Shown in pieces: positions 41,760 to 52,907 of a stretch of DNA of 64,000 nt; positions within the stretch are counted from its first letter, which is position 1, and the number at the start of each line of letters is the position of its first letter. The stretch is from Lentzea albida. GTDB taxonomy: Bacteria; Actinomycetota; Actinomycetes; Mycobacteriales; Pseudonocardiaceae. The notes under the pieces are model-generated. The model saw only the letters and a program-made list of their open reading frames with translations. It ran no database searches and was not told the DNA's origin. Location: the NCBI RefSeq assembly GCF_900111005.1, contig NZ_FOFV01000010.1, positions 248,001-312,000 of the forward strand, in the 5' to 3' direction. The position numbers and the translations under genes were made by a program.

Positions 41760-42662
41760 GTGGTGGAACTGGCGGAGGCACTGGAGCGCAGGCCGGTCGT
41801 GCTGGACGGCGGCATGTCGACGGCACTGGAACTGGCCGGGCACGACCTGTCCGACGAGCTGTGGTCGGCGCGGCTGCTGCTCACCGACCCGGACGCCGTC
41901 CGCGCCGCCCACCTCGCCTACTTCCGCGCGGGAGCCGAGGTCGCCATCACCGCGAGCTACCAGGCGAGCTTCGACGGCTTCGCGAAGCGCGGGATCAGCG
42001 AGAGCGAGACGGCACGCCTGCTCAGGTCCAGCGTCGGGCTCGCACGCTCAGCCGCGTCCGAAGTGGACGGACCGCGCTGGGTGGCGGCGTCCGTCGGGCC
42101 GTACGGGGCGGTGCTCGCGGACGGGTCGGAGTACCGCGGCCGTTACGGGCTGAGCGGGCGGGAGCTCCAGGCGTTCCACCGCAGGCGGATCGAGGAGTTG
42201 TGCGCCGCCGGGCCGGACGTGCTCGCGGTCGAGACCGTCCCGGACGTCGACGAGGCCGAGGCGGTGCTGGAGGTGGTGCGCGGCAGCGGTGTGCCGGCCT
42301 GGCTTTCCTACAGCGTCCGCGGGGACAGGACGTGCGCCGGGCAACCGCTGGGGGAGGCCTTCGCGGTCGTGTCCGGTGTGGACGAGGTGATCGCGGTCGG
42401 CGTGAACTGCTGCGCGCCGGAGGACGTGGCCGGCGCGGTCGCCGTGGCGCGTGAGGTGACCGGCCTGCCGGTCGTCGTGTACCCCAACAGCGGCGAGCGG
42501 TGGGACGCGCGCGACCGGTCGTGGACGGGGGACGGCGGCGGGTTCGCCACGTCGGCGGGGGAGTGGGTGCGCGATGGAGCCCGGCTGGTCGGCGGGTGCT
42601 GCCGGACCGGGCCGGACGCCATCGCGGTGCTGGCGGAGAACTTCACCGCCGCGGGAGGGTGA
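41760..42662 (+). CDS. mmuM: Homocysteine S-methyltransferase
   Basis: About 300 residues. Zinc-dependent methyltransferase barrel with LDGGMSTALEL near the N-terminus (catalytic domain start) and the three zinc Cys in GVNCCAPED and VGGCCRTGPDAI. Uses S-methylmethionine (abundant in plants) or SAM to methylate homocysteine to methionine. GTG 41760 chosen because TAGACT at 41749-41754 would place the transcript start at this codon, a leaderless message. GTG 41763 and TTG 41745 are alternatives. Not a carbohydrate gene. Convergent with the CE1 esterase gene, 3 bp between stops. Confidence 0.92.
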   Translation: MVELAEALERRPVVLDGGMSTALELAGHDLSDELWSARLLLTDPDAVRAAHLAYFRAGAEVAITASYQASFDGFAKRGISESETARLLRSSVGLARSAASEVDGPRWVAASVGPYGAVLADGSEYRGRYGLSGRELQAFHRRRIEELCAAGPDVLAVETVPDVDEAEAVLEVVRGSGVPAWLSYSVRGDRTCAGQPLGEAFAVVSGVDEVIAVGVNCCAPEDVAGAVAVAREVTGLPVVVYPNSGERWDARDRSWTGDGGGFATSAGEWVRDGARLVGGCCRTGPDAIAVLAENFTAAGG

Positions 42663-42665
42663 TCG

Positions 42666-43970
42666 TCAGGCGGTGGTGCAATTCCTGCCGTTGAGGTGGA
42701 ACGAGGCAGGTGCGGCCGCGTCACCGGTGTGCGTGGCCTGGAAGCCGATGGTGGTGGACGCGTACGGGGCGATGGTCGCGTTGTAGGAGACGTTCCGGGC
42801 GATCACCTGTCCCGAGGTGGGGGAGTAGGTGGCGTTCCAGCCGCCCGTGATCGTCTGCCCCGGCGCCAGGGTGAACCCCAGCGACCAGCCTTCGACCGGG
42901 GTGGGACCGGTGTTGGTGATCGTGATGTTCGCCGTGAGGCCGTTGTTCCAGGCGTTGGTCGTCGTGCCCAAGCGGCAGGACCCCTGACCGGGGAGCAAGG
43001 TGGTGGTGGTCGGCCCCGTCGTGCTCGTCGTGGTCGTGGTGCTCGTCGGTTCGCTGCCGCGGAACTGGCTGATGAACCTCCACGCCTCGTCGGACGTCCA
43101 GGTGCGCCAGCCGTCGCCGCCCCCGTCGACCGGTGCCGGGGTGTGCCCGCCGTCGAACGCCGCCCACACCACCGGTTGACCGGACCGGCAGCCGCTGTAC
43201 GCGGTGACGACGTGGGTCCTGCTGCCCGCGCTCGGTTCCCGCGGGTTCTGCGCCGTGCAGCCGTTGTTGCGCACGAACGTGTCGCGCAGCGCCCGGCCCT
43301 GCGAGATGTTGAGGACGGTGTCGCTGATCCCGTGGATGCCCAGGTAGGCAACGGGTTGCGTACCGCCGTTGCAGCCGCTGAGCTGAGCGCCCGCGTACAC
43401 GACCACCGCGCGGAACACCGTCGCCCTGGCACAGGCGACCGCGTACGACATGGCCCCGCCGTAGCTGAAGCCACCGGCGAAGCGCTGGGTCGTGTCGAGG
43501 CACAGCGCCGCGTCCAGCCGTGCGAGCAGGTCGTCGACGAACACCAGGTCCTGGCCGCCGGGGTTGGCCCAGCCGTTGTTGTTGCCCTGCGGTGCGACGA
43601 AGATCGTGCCGTTGTCCGCCGCGTCCGACAACCGCCGGAGCCCGTAGTACGACCAGTTGTAGCCGTCGCCGCCGCCGGAGTCGACGTCGTTGGCCGTGCC
43701 GTTGAGCCAGTGGAAGCCGACGAACAGCCGGTACTGGCGGTTGTTGTCGTAGTTCGCGGGCAGCCGCAGGAAGAACGTGCGGTTCTGGCCGCCGCTGCTG
43801 ATCGTGTGCTGGCCGCTCGTCAACGCGGGCGATTTGCCGCACCCCGCCGTCGTGGCACCGACCTCGCCGGCACCGACCTCGCGGGCACCGCCCGCGGCGA
43901 CGCCCGCCGCGCCCAGCAGCACCACGGCACTCGCGACGGCCGCCGCGAGCACGGACCTGTGCCGGCTCAT
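42666..43970 (-). CDS. Secreted CE1-type feruloyl esterase with C-terminal CBM2
   Basis: 434 residues from ATG 43970. Signal peptide about 1-26; alpha/beta hydrolase of the LpqC/PHB-depolymerase-like CE1 group (about 45-320) with nucleophile Ser in GGFSYGGAMS, Asp candidate in HGISDTVLN and His in FDGGHTPAP. Thr/Ser linker, then CBM2 (about 340-434, CRLGTTTNAWNNG to LNGRNCTTA). Releases ferulate or related acids from arabinoxylan. ATG overlaps the stop of the upstream esterase (ATGA), so the two esterases form one operon. Confidence 0.88.
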   Translation of the reverse strand: MSRHRSVLAAAVASAVVLLGAAGVAAGGAREVGAGEVGATTAGCGKSPALTSGQHTISSGGQNRTFFLRLPANYDNNRQYRLFVGFHWLNGTANDVDSGGGDGYNWSYYGLRRLSDAADNGTIFVAPQGNNNGWANPGGQDLVFVDDLLARLDAALCLDTTQRFAGGFSYGGAMSYAVACARATVFRAVVVYAGAQLSGCNGGTQPVAYLGIHGISDTVLNISQGRALRDTFVRNNGCTAQNPREPSAGSRTHVVTAYSGCRSGQPVVWAAFDGGHTPAPVDGGGDGWRTWTSDEAWRFISQFRGSEPTSTTTTTSTTGPTTTTLLPGQGSCRLGTTTNAWNNGLTANITITNTGPTPVEGWSLGFTLAPGQTITGGWNATYSPTSGQVIARNVSYNATIAPYASTTIGFQATHTGDAAAPASFHLNGRNCTTA

Positions 43971-45304
43971 CGCACACCGCACACTGCGCCGTTGAGCGAG
44001 AACCCGGTCGCGGCCGCGCTGTTGCCGGTGTGCGTGGCCTGCAGGCCGATCGAGATCGACCCGTTCGGCGGGATCTGCGGGTTGTAGTTCACGTTCCGCG
44101 CGGTCACCTGGCCGCTCGCGGGCGAGTAGGTCGCGCTCCAGCCGCCGGTGATGACCTGTCCACCTGGGAGCGTGAACTGCAACTGCCAGCCGTTCACCGC
44201 GGTGGTGGACGTGTTGGTGATCGTGATCGTCTCGGTCAGCCCCGTGTTCCAGGCGTTGACCGACGCGGTCACCGCGCACCCACCGGACGGCGGTGGGGTG
44301 GTCGTGGTCGTGGTCGTCGTGGTGGTGGTCGTGGTGGTCGGGTCGGTGCCCGGCTGGTCCAGGCCCAGGAACGTGATGGCGCGCGAGACCATCCCCGCGG
44401 TCGGCACGTCGTGCCCGGTGCCCTGCGCGCTGATGCCCTCGACGACACCCGTTGCGCCGTACCGGGTGCGCGTCCAGTTCGACTGCGGCTGGTCGGTCGA
44501 CACCGGCGTCCTGCTGACCCCGTGCACATTCGTCCACTGGTCAAGCGCCTCGCCGAAGTTCGGGTACGCGAGGGTCGTGTCGTTCGTGCCGTGCCACAGC
44601 TGCATTCGCGGGTAGGCGCCGGTGTAACCGGGGAACATCGCCCGCGCCTGGTCACCCCACTGCTGCGGGGTCTTCTGCAGCGTCCCGCCCGAGCACTGGC
44701 TGTTCCACAGCGACCCGTCGGTCGTCGCGAAGCACCCCGCGGGAACGCCCGCGAAGGCCGACGCCGCGCTGAACACGTCCGGGTACTCGGCCGCCAGAAC
44801 GTTGGTCATCATCGCGCCGGACGAGATGCCGGAGACCACGATGCGCGACGGGTCGACGTTGTAGCGCTGGCGCGCGTGGGCCACCATCGACATGATGCCG
44901 GTGGAGTCGCTGCCCCCGTCGCGGCGCAACGCGTTCTGGGTGGAGACGTCGAAGCAGCGGCCGTCCCGCGTCGCCTCGGGGTAGACGATCACGAACCCGT
45001 ACCGGTCCGCGGCGCTGACGTAGTCGCGCCCGCCGCCGTTGTGCACGGCGCTCGCCGTCCCGGTGCAGTAGTGGATCATCAGGAGCAGTGCGGGCCGGGC
45101 GGCGAGCCGGTCCGGCGCGTAGACGTACATGTTGAGGTTCGTCGGGTTGGTGCCGAAGCCCGTCACGCGCGTCAGGGACGCGGCGTGCGCCTGCTGCGGC
45201 ACGGAGGCGAAGGCGATGGCGGCGACGACGGACAGCACCGCCGCGATGACCGCGATGACGCGGTACCTGGTCGTGCGCGGAAAGGTGGGGTTGCGGAGGG
45301 TCAC
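43967..45304 (-). CDS. Secreted CE1-type acetylxylan/feruloyl esterase with C-terminal CBM2
   Basis: 445 residues from GTG 45304. Signal peptide about 1-42; esterase domain about 43-325 of the PHB-depolymerase/acetylxylan-esterase type (nucleophile Ser in VVSGISSGAMM, Asp candidate in HGTNDTTL, His in GTGHDVPTAG). A run of 14 Thr is followed by a Pro-rich stretch and CBM2 (about 345-445). Removes acyl groups from xylan so xylanases can act. Operon with the feruloyl esterase downstream; 100 bp separate it from the GH10 gene upstream on the same strand, which may drive it by read-through. Confidence 0.88.
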   Translation of the reverse strand: MTLRNPTFPRTTRYRVIAVIAAVLSVVAAIAFASVPQQAHAASLTRVTGFGTNPTNLNMYVYAPDRLAARPALLLMIHYCTGTASAVHNGGGRDYVSAADRYGFVIVYPEATRDGRCFDVSTQNALRRDGGSDSTGIMSMVAHARQRYNVDPSRIVVSGISSGAMMTNVLAAEYPDVFSAASAFAGVPAGCFATTDGSLWNSQCSGGTLQKTPQQWGDQARAMFPGYTGAYPRMQLWHGTNDTTLAYPNFGEALDQWTNVHGVSRTPVSTDQPQSNWTRTRYGATGVVEGISAQGTGHDVPTAGMVSRAITFLGLDQPGTDPTTTTTTTTTTTTTTPPPSGGCAVTASVNAWNTGLTETITITNTSTTAVNGWQLQFTLPGGQVITGGWSATYSPASGQVTARNVNYNPQIPPNGSISIGLQATHTGNSAAATGFSLNGAVCGVR

Positions 45305-45404
45305 GATGACCTCGTTCTCTCACAGGGAGTTCCAGGGCAGGCCGGCGCCCGCGGAGGACGTCACGCCGACTCCGCGGGGCCTGCCTGTGGTGTGGTGCGG
45401 GACG

Positions 45405-46823
<1,419 letters not shown>

Positions 46824-46958
46824 TCAGTGCGGTGGCCGGACCCGGTGCGCCATTGCCGGATCTCGGTGGGCGTCGAATCCGCGGTGGTGTTCCGCCAACG
46901 CCTACCGGTGCCGTTCCCGGAGTGTCGCAGCAGTTCGACACGGCTCACAAGAAGTCGT

Positions 46959-46972
46959 TGTCGAATTCGACA
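46959..46972. promoter_or_regulatory. Perfect 14-bp palindrome upstream of GH10 gene
   Basis: TGTCGAATTCGACA, 181 bp upstream of the xylanase start. Carries the TCGAAT word seen before the pectate lyases; regulator unknown. Confidence 0.45.
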
Positions 46973-47004
46973 GCAGATTACCCTGATCGGCCTACCCTGG
47001 ATGC

Positions 47005-47016
47005 GGGAGCGCTCCC
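47005..47016. promoter_or_regulatory. CebR/CelR box between GH10 and GH6 genes
   Basis: GGGAGCGCTCCC, perfect 12-bp core (13 of 14 with flanks) of the cellobiose-repressor box. Positioned between divergent cellulase and xylanase genes. Confidence 0.85.
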
Positions 47017-47101
47017 AACTAGCACGTCAAAGCCGTGATCGCATTCTCGGCGGACTTTTCGAAACTTTCCTCGACGTCGTCGACGCGCTTCGTTTCCGCC
47101 G

Positions 47102-47130
47102 TTGACGATTCAGTGCTCCGTGGTTACGTT
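47102..47130 (+). promoter_or_regulatory. Promoter of GH6 endoglucanase gene
   Basis: TTGACG (47102-47107), exactly 17 nt, TACGTT (47125-47130); start codon 94 bp downstream. Confidence 0.6.
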
Positions 47131-47178
47131 GGCCCGAACTCGCATTCGCATCTGATTCCCACTTCTGGGCGGCAATGA

Positions 47179-48561
<1,383 letters not shown>

Positions 48562-48608
48562 GGCGGCCGGCGTGAGGTCTCGCCCGTTGAGGCGGCGGCG
48601 GGCGAGGC

Positions 48609-48638
48609 GGAGTCCCCGGCCGGGAGGCCGGGGACTCC
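48609..48638 (+). terminator. Strong terminator after GH6 endoglucanase
   Basis: 13-bp perfect stem (48609-48621 with 48626-48638, loop GGGA), 48 bp past the stop. Confidence 0.75.
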
Positions 48639-48639
48639 C

Positions 48640-49203
48640 GCGTGCCCGGCGGGGGCGTCCACGCCCGAGTGGGCCGGACTGCGGGGTCGGGCGGGTGTTC
48701 GGTGCGTCGGGTGCGACAGCTACCGCCGGGCGCCTGGCCCACACCTGAGCCCGCACCCCGGCGCGCCCCTGAGCCCACCTCTCCGAGCCCACCTCTCCGA
48801 GCCCACCTCTCCGAGCCCACCTCTCCGAGCCCACCCCTGAGCCCACCCCTGAGCCCACCCCTGAGCCCACCGCAGCCCGCCCCAGCTCACACCGCAGCCC
48901 GCTCACGCTCACACCGCAGCCCAGCCCACCTCTGAGCCCACACGTCGGCCCGCCCTGAGCCCGCACCTCAGCCCACCCCGCTCACACCCAGCCCAGCCCG
49001 CCTCTGAGCCCACACCTCAGCCCGCCTCCACACCCAGCCCAGCCCATCCCTGAGCCCGCACCCCACCCAGGTGTCCACCGCCTCCGTCCACCGGCGTGCC
49101 CTCCGCAACGCCGGCGCGGCCACCGGAGGCCACATCCCCGACCAGCCCCGTCCGCTGAAAGCACGCCCGCAGGAAGCGGCCCTCGAAGGCAGGAGCCGGA
49201 CCC
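48640..49203. other. Gene-free C-rich repetitive gap
   Basis: About 560 bp without a supportable gene. Dominated by the words GAGCCCACC and AGCCC, clearest as the tandem array at 48771-48862. Composition strongly skewed to C on the plus strand. Ends at the Shine-Dalgarno of the LacI gene. Confidence 0.6.
48771..48862. repeat. Minisatellite: four 14-bp then three 12-bp units
   Basis: Four identical copies of GAGCCCACCTCTCC (48771-48826) followed by three copies of GAGCCCACCCCT (48827-48862); degenerate copies continue to about 49070. No spacers, so not a CRISPR array. Confidence 0.85.
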
Positions 49204-50193
49204 GTGGCGGAACGAACGCGTGTGACCCTGGCCCACGTGGCGGCGGCGAGCGGGGTGTCGGTCACGACCGCCTCTCTCGTGCTGACCGGGCGTGCGCGCG
49301 AGTTGCGCATCTCCGAGGCGGCGGAGCAGCGGGTCCGGTCCACCGCGCAGGAGCTGGGCTATCGGCGTGGCGGCGGCGACACGCGGGCGGGGCTGTCGCG
49401 GACGATCGGGTTCGTGCTCGGCGCCGAGCCGGACGTGGAGGGGGACACCGTCAAGGGTGCCGTGGAGGTGGCGTACCGGCGCGGGTTCATGCTGTTCGTC
49501 GGCGAGACCGGGGGAGATCCGGCCGTGGAGCGGGGGCTGGTCGAGGCGTTGCGCGACCGGCGGGCGGACGGTGTCGTGTTCGCCGGCGGGCGGCCGGACG
49601 TGCTCTGGTACGGGCCCGCCGTGGTGCTCGGCGCCCCGGGGTCGGGTCTTCCCTCGGTGGTGCCCGACGAGGTGCGGGGTGGCCGGTCGGCGGCGCGTGT
49701 CCTGGTCGAGGCCGGGCACGACCGCGGTGTTCACCTGGTGGGTGCCGGCCAGCGCGACGTCGCGGCCGCGGACCGGCTCGCCGGGCTGCGGCAGGTGTTC
49801 TCCGGGGCCGGTGTCGAGGTGGCCGGGGTGCACCCGTGTCCGGAGTGGACACCGGAGGGCGGGTACGACGTCACGAAGGACCTGTTGCGCCGGCATCGGC
49901 CCGCGGCACTGGTGTGCTTCGACGACCGGCTGGCGTTCGGGGCGTACGAGGCCCTCGCGGAGGCGGGGCTCTCAGTGCCGGGCGACGTGTCCGTGCTCGG
50001 GTTCGGTGGCCACCCCGCCGCCGCGTGGATGCGTCCCCGGCTGACCACGGTCGCCCTGCCCCTGCGCGAGCTCGGGGAGCGCGCCGTGGAGGTGCTCGTG
50101 GAGCTCGTCGAGGGGCGGGGTTCCCGCACCCCGCTGGTGCACCGGGTGCCGATGCCCGTGCGCGGAGGCGGTTCGGTGGCACGAGCGCGATGA
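49204..50193 (+). CDS. LacI-family regulator upstream of SGNH esterase operon
   Basis: 329 residues from GTG 49204 (GGAG 8 nt upstream). Helix-turn-helix AHVAAASGVSVTTASLVL, then a somewhat degenerate hinge (GYRRGGGDTRAG) and an effector domain (VCFDDRLAFGAYEAL, VLGFGGHPAAAWMRPRL). The usual hinge helix with its minor-groove Leu is not obvious. Two arabinose-type operators lie just downstream, before the esterase gene, so it may control that operon. The effector is not predictable. Confidence 0.88.
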   Translation: MAERTRVTLAHVAAASGVSVTTASLVLTGRARELRISEAAEQRVRSTAQELGYRRGGGDTRAGLSRTIGFVLGAEPDVEGDTVKGAVEVAYRRGFMLFVGETGGDPAVERGLVEALRDRRADGVVFAGGRPDVLWYGPAVVLGAPGSGLPSVVPDEVRGGRSAARVLVEAGHDRGVHLVGAGQRDVAAADRLAGLRQVFSGAGVEVAGVHPCPEWTPEGGYDVTKDLLRRHRPAALVCFDDRLAFGAYEALAEAGLSVPGDVSVLGFGGHPAAAWMRPRLTTVALPLRELGERAVEVLVELVEGRGSRTPLVHRVPMPVRGGGSVARAR

Positions 50194-50199
50194 CTTGCA

Positions 50200-50213
50200 T
50201 GTTTGCGTTAACA
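50200..50213. promoter_or_regulatory. LacI-type operator (site 8)
   Basis: TGTTTGCGTTAACA, 6 bp after the LacI gene's stop. Confidence 0.55.
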
Positions 50214-50265
50214 GTCGAAATGGCCAGATGCGTCCTTCGGTGCTACAGAAAAGCGATCAGCTAAA

Positions 50266-50279
50266 AGTTAGCGCTCACA
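50266..50279. promoter_or_regulatory. LacI-type operator (site 9)
   Basis: AGTTAGCGCTCACA, 7 bp upstream of the -35 of the esterase promoter. With site 8, a spaced pair (centres 66 bp apart) that could support looping. Confidence 0.6.
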
Positions 50280-50286
50280 TTTAGCT

Positions 50287-50316
50287 TTGACCGCGGTGTG
50301 AACCCGTCGTTACATT
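50287..50316 (+). promoter_or_regulatory. Promoter of SGNH esterase operon
   Basis: TTGACC (50287-50292), 18-nt spacer, TACATT (50311-50316); start codon 48 bp downstream. Confidence 0.6.
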
Positions 50317-50363
50317 GCTGGGAGCCGCCCCTGCCGTTGACCCCCGTCGACGAAAGGCTCCTC

Positions 50364-51368
50364 ATGCCGAGCCCGTTCCGCGCGCTGTGCTGTGCCCTGG
50401 TCGCCACCCTCCTGGCCGCCTCACCCGCACTCGCCGACCAGTCCACTGTGGAGCAAGCCGCCGATCCCGTGAGGGTGATGCCCCTGGGCGACTCGATCAC
50501 CCAGGGCGGCTCGATCGGCGGTTACCGCCTCGACCTGGGCACGAGACTGCGCGCCGCGGGGCGCAACGTCGACTTCGTGGGGTCCCTCGCGGACGGCCCC
50601 GGCTCCATGCCCGACCGCAACCACGAAGGCCATCCCGGCTGGACCATCGCGCAGGTCGACGCGAACGTCGTGAACTGGCTCAGGACCTACACCCCGCGCA
50701 CGATTCTGTTGCACATAGGCACGAACGACATGTACGGCAGCGATCCCGCTGGTGCGCCAGGACGACTCTCGTCCCTGGTGGACAAGATCACCGCACAGGC
50801 ACCGGGTGCGGACGTGTTCGTCTCGACGATCATCCCGATCCGGTTCGCCGACGCCACCGTGCGCAACTACAACGCCGCCATCGTGCCGTTGCTGCGGGCG
50901 AAAGCAGCCGCCGGCAAGCGGGTGCACGTCGTGGACATGTACCCGGCCGTGCCCGTCGCGGACCTGCCCGACGGCATCCACCCGAACGCGGCGGGCTACA
51001 GCAAGATGGCGGCGGTCTGGTTCAACGCCCTGTCCTCGGTGCCCGGCAGCGTCGGAGACCCGCAGGACCCCGGCGCGACCTGCACTGCGACACCCAAGGT
51101 GACCGGCACGTGGAACGGCGGCTTCCAGGCGGAGGTCGTCGTCACCAACCCCACCGCGTCGACCCTCACCGGCTGGAGCGTCCGGTTCACGCTGCCGGGC
51201 GGGCACACCGTGACGCAGATCTGGGGTGGCACGGCCAGCGGTTCGGTCACGGTCACCAACGCCGCCTACAACGGCACGATCGGCCCCGGTGCCTCCGCGG
51301 CCTTCGGCTTCATCGCGTCCGGTTCCGGTGCGGCGGCGGTCGGATCCGCCACCTGCGCCGGCGCCTGA
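50364..51368 (+). CDS. Secreted SGNH/GDSL esterase (CE3-like acetylxylan esterase) with CBM2
   Basis: 334 residues from ATG 50364 (AAAGG 6 nt upstream). Signal peptide 1-24; SGNH hydrolase about 35-230 with block I GDSITQGG (nucleophile Ser), the GTND block (LLHIGTNDM) and block [11 protein letters not shown] (Asp/His). A short linker leads to CBM2 (about 238-334, [14 protein letters not shown]). Resembles CE3 acetylxylan esterases; deacetylation of xylan is inferred from family and CBM2. Followed after 28 bp by the GH62 gene. Confidence 0.88.
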   Translation: MPSPFRALCCALVATLLAASPALADQSTVEQAADPVRVMPLGDSITQGGSIGGYRLDLGTRLRAAGRNVDFVGSLADGPGSMPDRNHEGHPGWTIAQVDANVVNWLRTYTPRTILLHIGTNDMYGSDPAGAPGRLSSLVDKITAQAPGADVFVSTIIPIRFADATVRNYNAAIVPLLRAKAAAGKRVHVVDMYPAVPVADLPDGIHPNAAGYSKMAAVWFNALSSVPGSVGDPQDPGATCTATPKVTGTWNGGFQAEVVVTNPTASTLTGWSVRFTLPGGHTVTQIWGGTASGSVTVTNAAYNGTIGPGASAAFGFIASGSGAAAVGSATCAGA

Positions 51369-51396
51369 ACCCCTGCCCCAGCGACGAAGGGTGATC

Positions 51397-52848
51397 ATGT
51401 CCCCCGCTCGGTTCTCCCCGTCCCGGCGTGCCCGGCTCACCGCCCTGGCCGCCGTCCCGCTCATCGCGGTCACCGCGCTGACCGCGGTGGCCCAGCCGCC
51501 CGCCTCGGCCGCCCCCGGCTGTTCGGTCACCTATTCCACACCGTCGCAATGGGACGGTGGCTTCACCGCGGCCGTCGCCGTCACGAACCTCGGTGACGCG
51601 GTCAACGGCTGGACGCTCACCTGGAGCTTCGGCGCCGGGCAGCAGGTGCAGCAGGCCTGGAACGCCCAGGTGACCCAGTCCGGCTCCCAGGTGACCGCCC
51701 GCAACGTCTCCTACAACGCGACGATCCCGACCAGCGGGAAGGTCGAGTTCGGCTTCAACGGCTCCAGCACCGGTGCCAACCCGAGCCCGTCGGCGTTCAG
51801 CCTCAACGGCACCCTGTGCACCGGCGACGTCGGCCCCACCACCACGACCACCACGACGACGACCACCACGGGCAACCCGCCGGTGGGCACCCTCCCGTCG
51901 AGCTTCCGCTGGTCCTCGAGCGGCCAGCTGATCAGCCCGAAGCCGGACTCCACGCACGCCAACGTCGCGGTGAAGGACCCGAGCGTCGTCTACCACAACG
52001 GCAAGTACCACGTCTTCGCGTCGACCTACACCGACGGCTACAACCTGATGTACACCAGCTTCACCGACTGGTCGCAAGCGTCGTCGGCACCGCACCACTA
52101 CCTGGACCGCTCCGGGATCGGCGCCGGCTACCGGGCGGCGCCGCAGGTGTTCTACTTCGCGCCGCAACGCCTCTGGTACCTCGTCTACCAGACCGGGTCG
52201 AACGCCTCGTACTCGACGACGTCCGACATCTCGAACCCGTCCTCGTGGTCCACGCCGAAGAACTTCTACGCCAACGGCATGCCGCAGATCATCCGCGACA
52301 ACATCGGCAACGGTTACTGGGTCGACTTCTGGACGGTGTGCGACACCGCGAAGTGCTACCTGTTCTCGTCCGACGACAACGGCCACCTCTACCGGTCCGA
52401 GACGAACCTCGCGCAGTTCCCCAACGGCTTCACCAACACGGTGATCGCCATGCAGGACAGCGACAGGTACCGGCTCTTCGAGGCGTCGAACGTCTACAAG
52501 ATCGCCGGGAAGGACCAATGGCTGCTGGTGCACGAGGCGATCGGCACCGACGGCCGGCGCTGGTTCCGCTCCTGGACCGCCCCCTCGATCACCGGTCCGT
52601 GGACGGCGCTGGCCGACACGGAGTCGAACCCGTTCGCCCGCGCGAACAACGTGACGTTCCCGAGTGGACAATGGACCCGCGACATCAGCCACGGCGAGAT
52701 GGTCCGCACCAACGTCGACCAGACGATGGAGATCAGCCCGTGCAGGCTCAGCTACCTGTACCAGGGCATGGATCCCAACGCCGGCGGCGACTACAACCGC
52801 CTGCCCTGGCGGCTCGGCCTGCTGACCCAGACCAACTCCACCTGCTGA
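51397..52848 (+). CDS. Secreted GH62 alpha-L-arabinofuranosidase with N-terminal CBM2
   Basis: 483 residues. Signal peptide about 1-38; CBM2 about 41-140; Thr run (11) and [11 protein letters not shown]62 five-bladed propeller about 165-483. Base Asp is in [19 protein letters not shown], further acids lie in YWVDFWTV and FEASNVYKI, and the C-terminal [12 protein letters not shown] is characteristic of the family. Removes single arabinofuranosyl groups from arabinoxylan. ATG 51397, GAAGG upstream. A 12-bp terminator follows. Confidence 0.95.
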   Translation: MSPARFSPSRRARLTALAAVPLIAVTALTAVAQPPASAAPGCSVTYSTPSQWDGGFTAAVAVTNLGDAVNGWTLTWSFGAGQQVQQAWNAQVTQSGSQVTARNVSYNATIPTSGKVEFGFNGSSTGANPSPSAFSLNGTLCTGDVGPTTTTTTTTTTTGNPPVGTLPSSFRWSSSGQLISPKPDSTHANVAVKDPSVVYHNGKYHVFASTYTDGYNLMYTSFTDWSQASSAPHHYLDRSGIGAGYRAAPQVFYFAPQRLWYLVYQTGSNASYSTTSDISNPSSWSTPKNFYANGMPQIIRDNIGNGYWVDFWTVCDTAKCYLFSSDDNGHLYRSETNLAQFPNGFTNTVIAMQDSDRYRLFEASNVYKIAGKDQWLLVHEAIGTDGRRWFRSWTAPSITGPWTALADTESNPFARANNVTFPSGQWTRDISHGEMVRTNVDQTMEISPCRLSYLYQGMDPNAGGDYNRLPWRLGLLTQTNSTC

Positions 52849-52856
52849 CCCGGGAC

Positions 52857-52884
52857 CGGCGCCACCGGCACCCCGGTGGCGCCG
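52857..52884 (+). terminator. Terminator between GH62 and GH27 genes
   Basis: Perfect 12-bp stem (52857-52868 with 52873-52884, loop CACC), 8 bp after the GH62 stop and 23 bp before the GH27 start. May be partial, since no promoter fits in the remaining gap. Confidence 0.7.
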
Positions 52885-52907
52885 CTCGTGGGGAGAAAGG
52901 GGCGACG

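Noticed and set aside
48771-48862. Tandem repeats considered as a CRISPR array
   Set aside because: Units are contiguous 12-14 bp with no unique spacers and no cas genes nearby.
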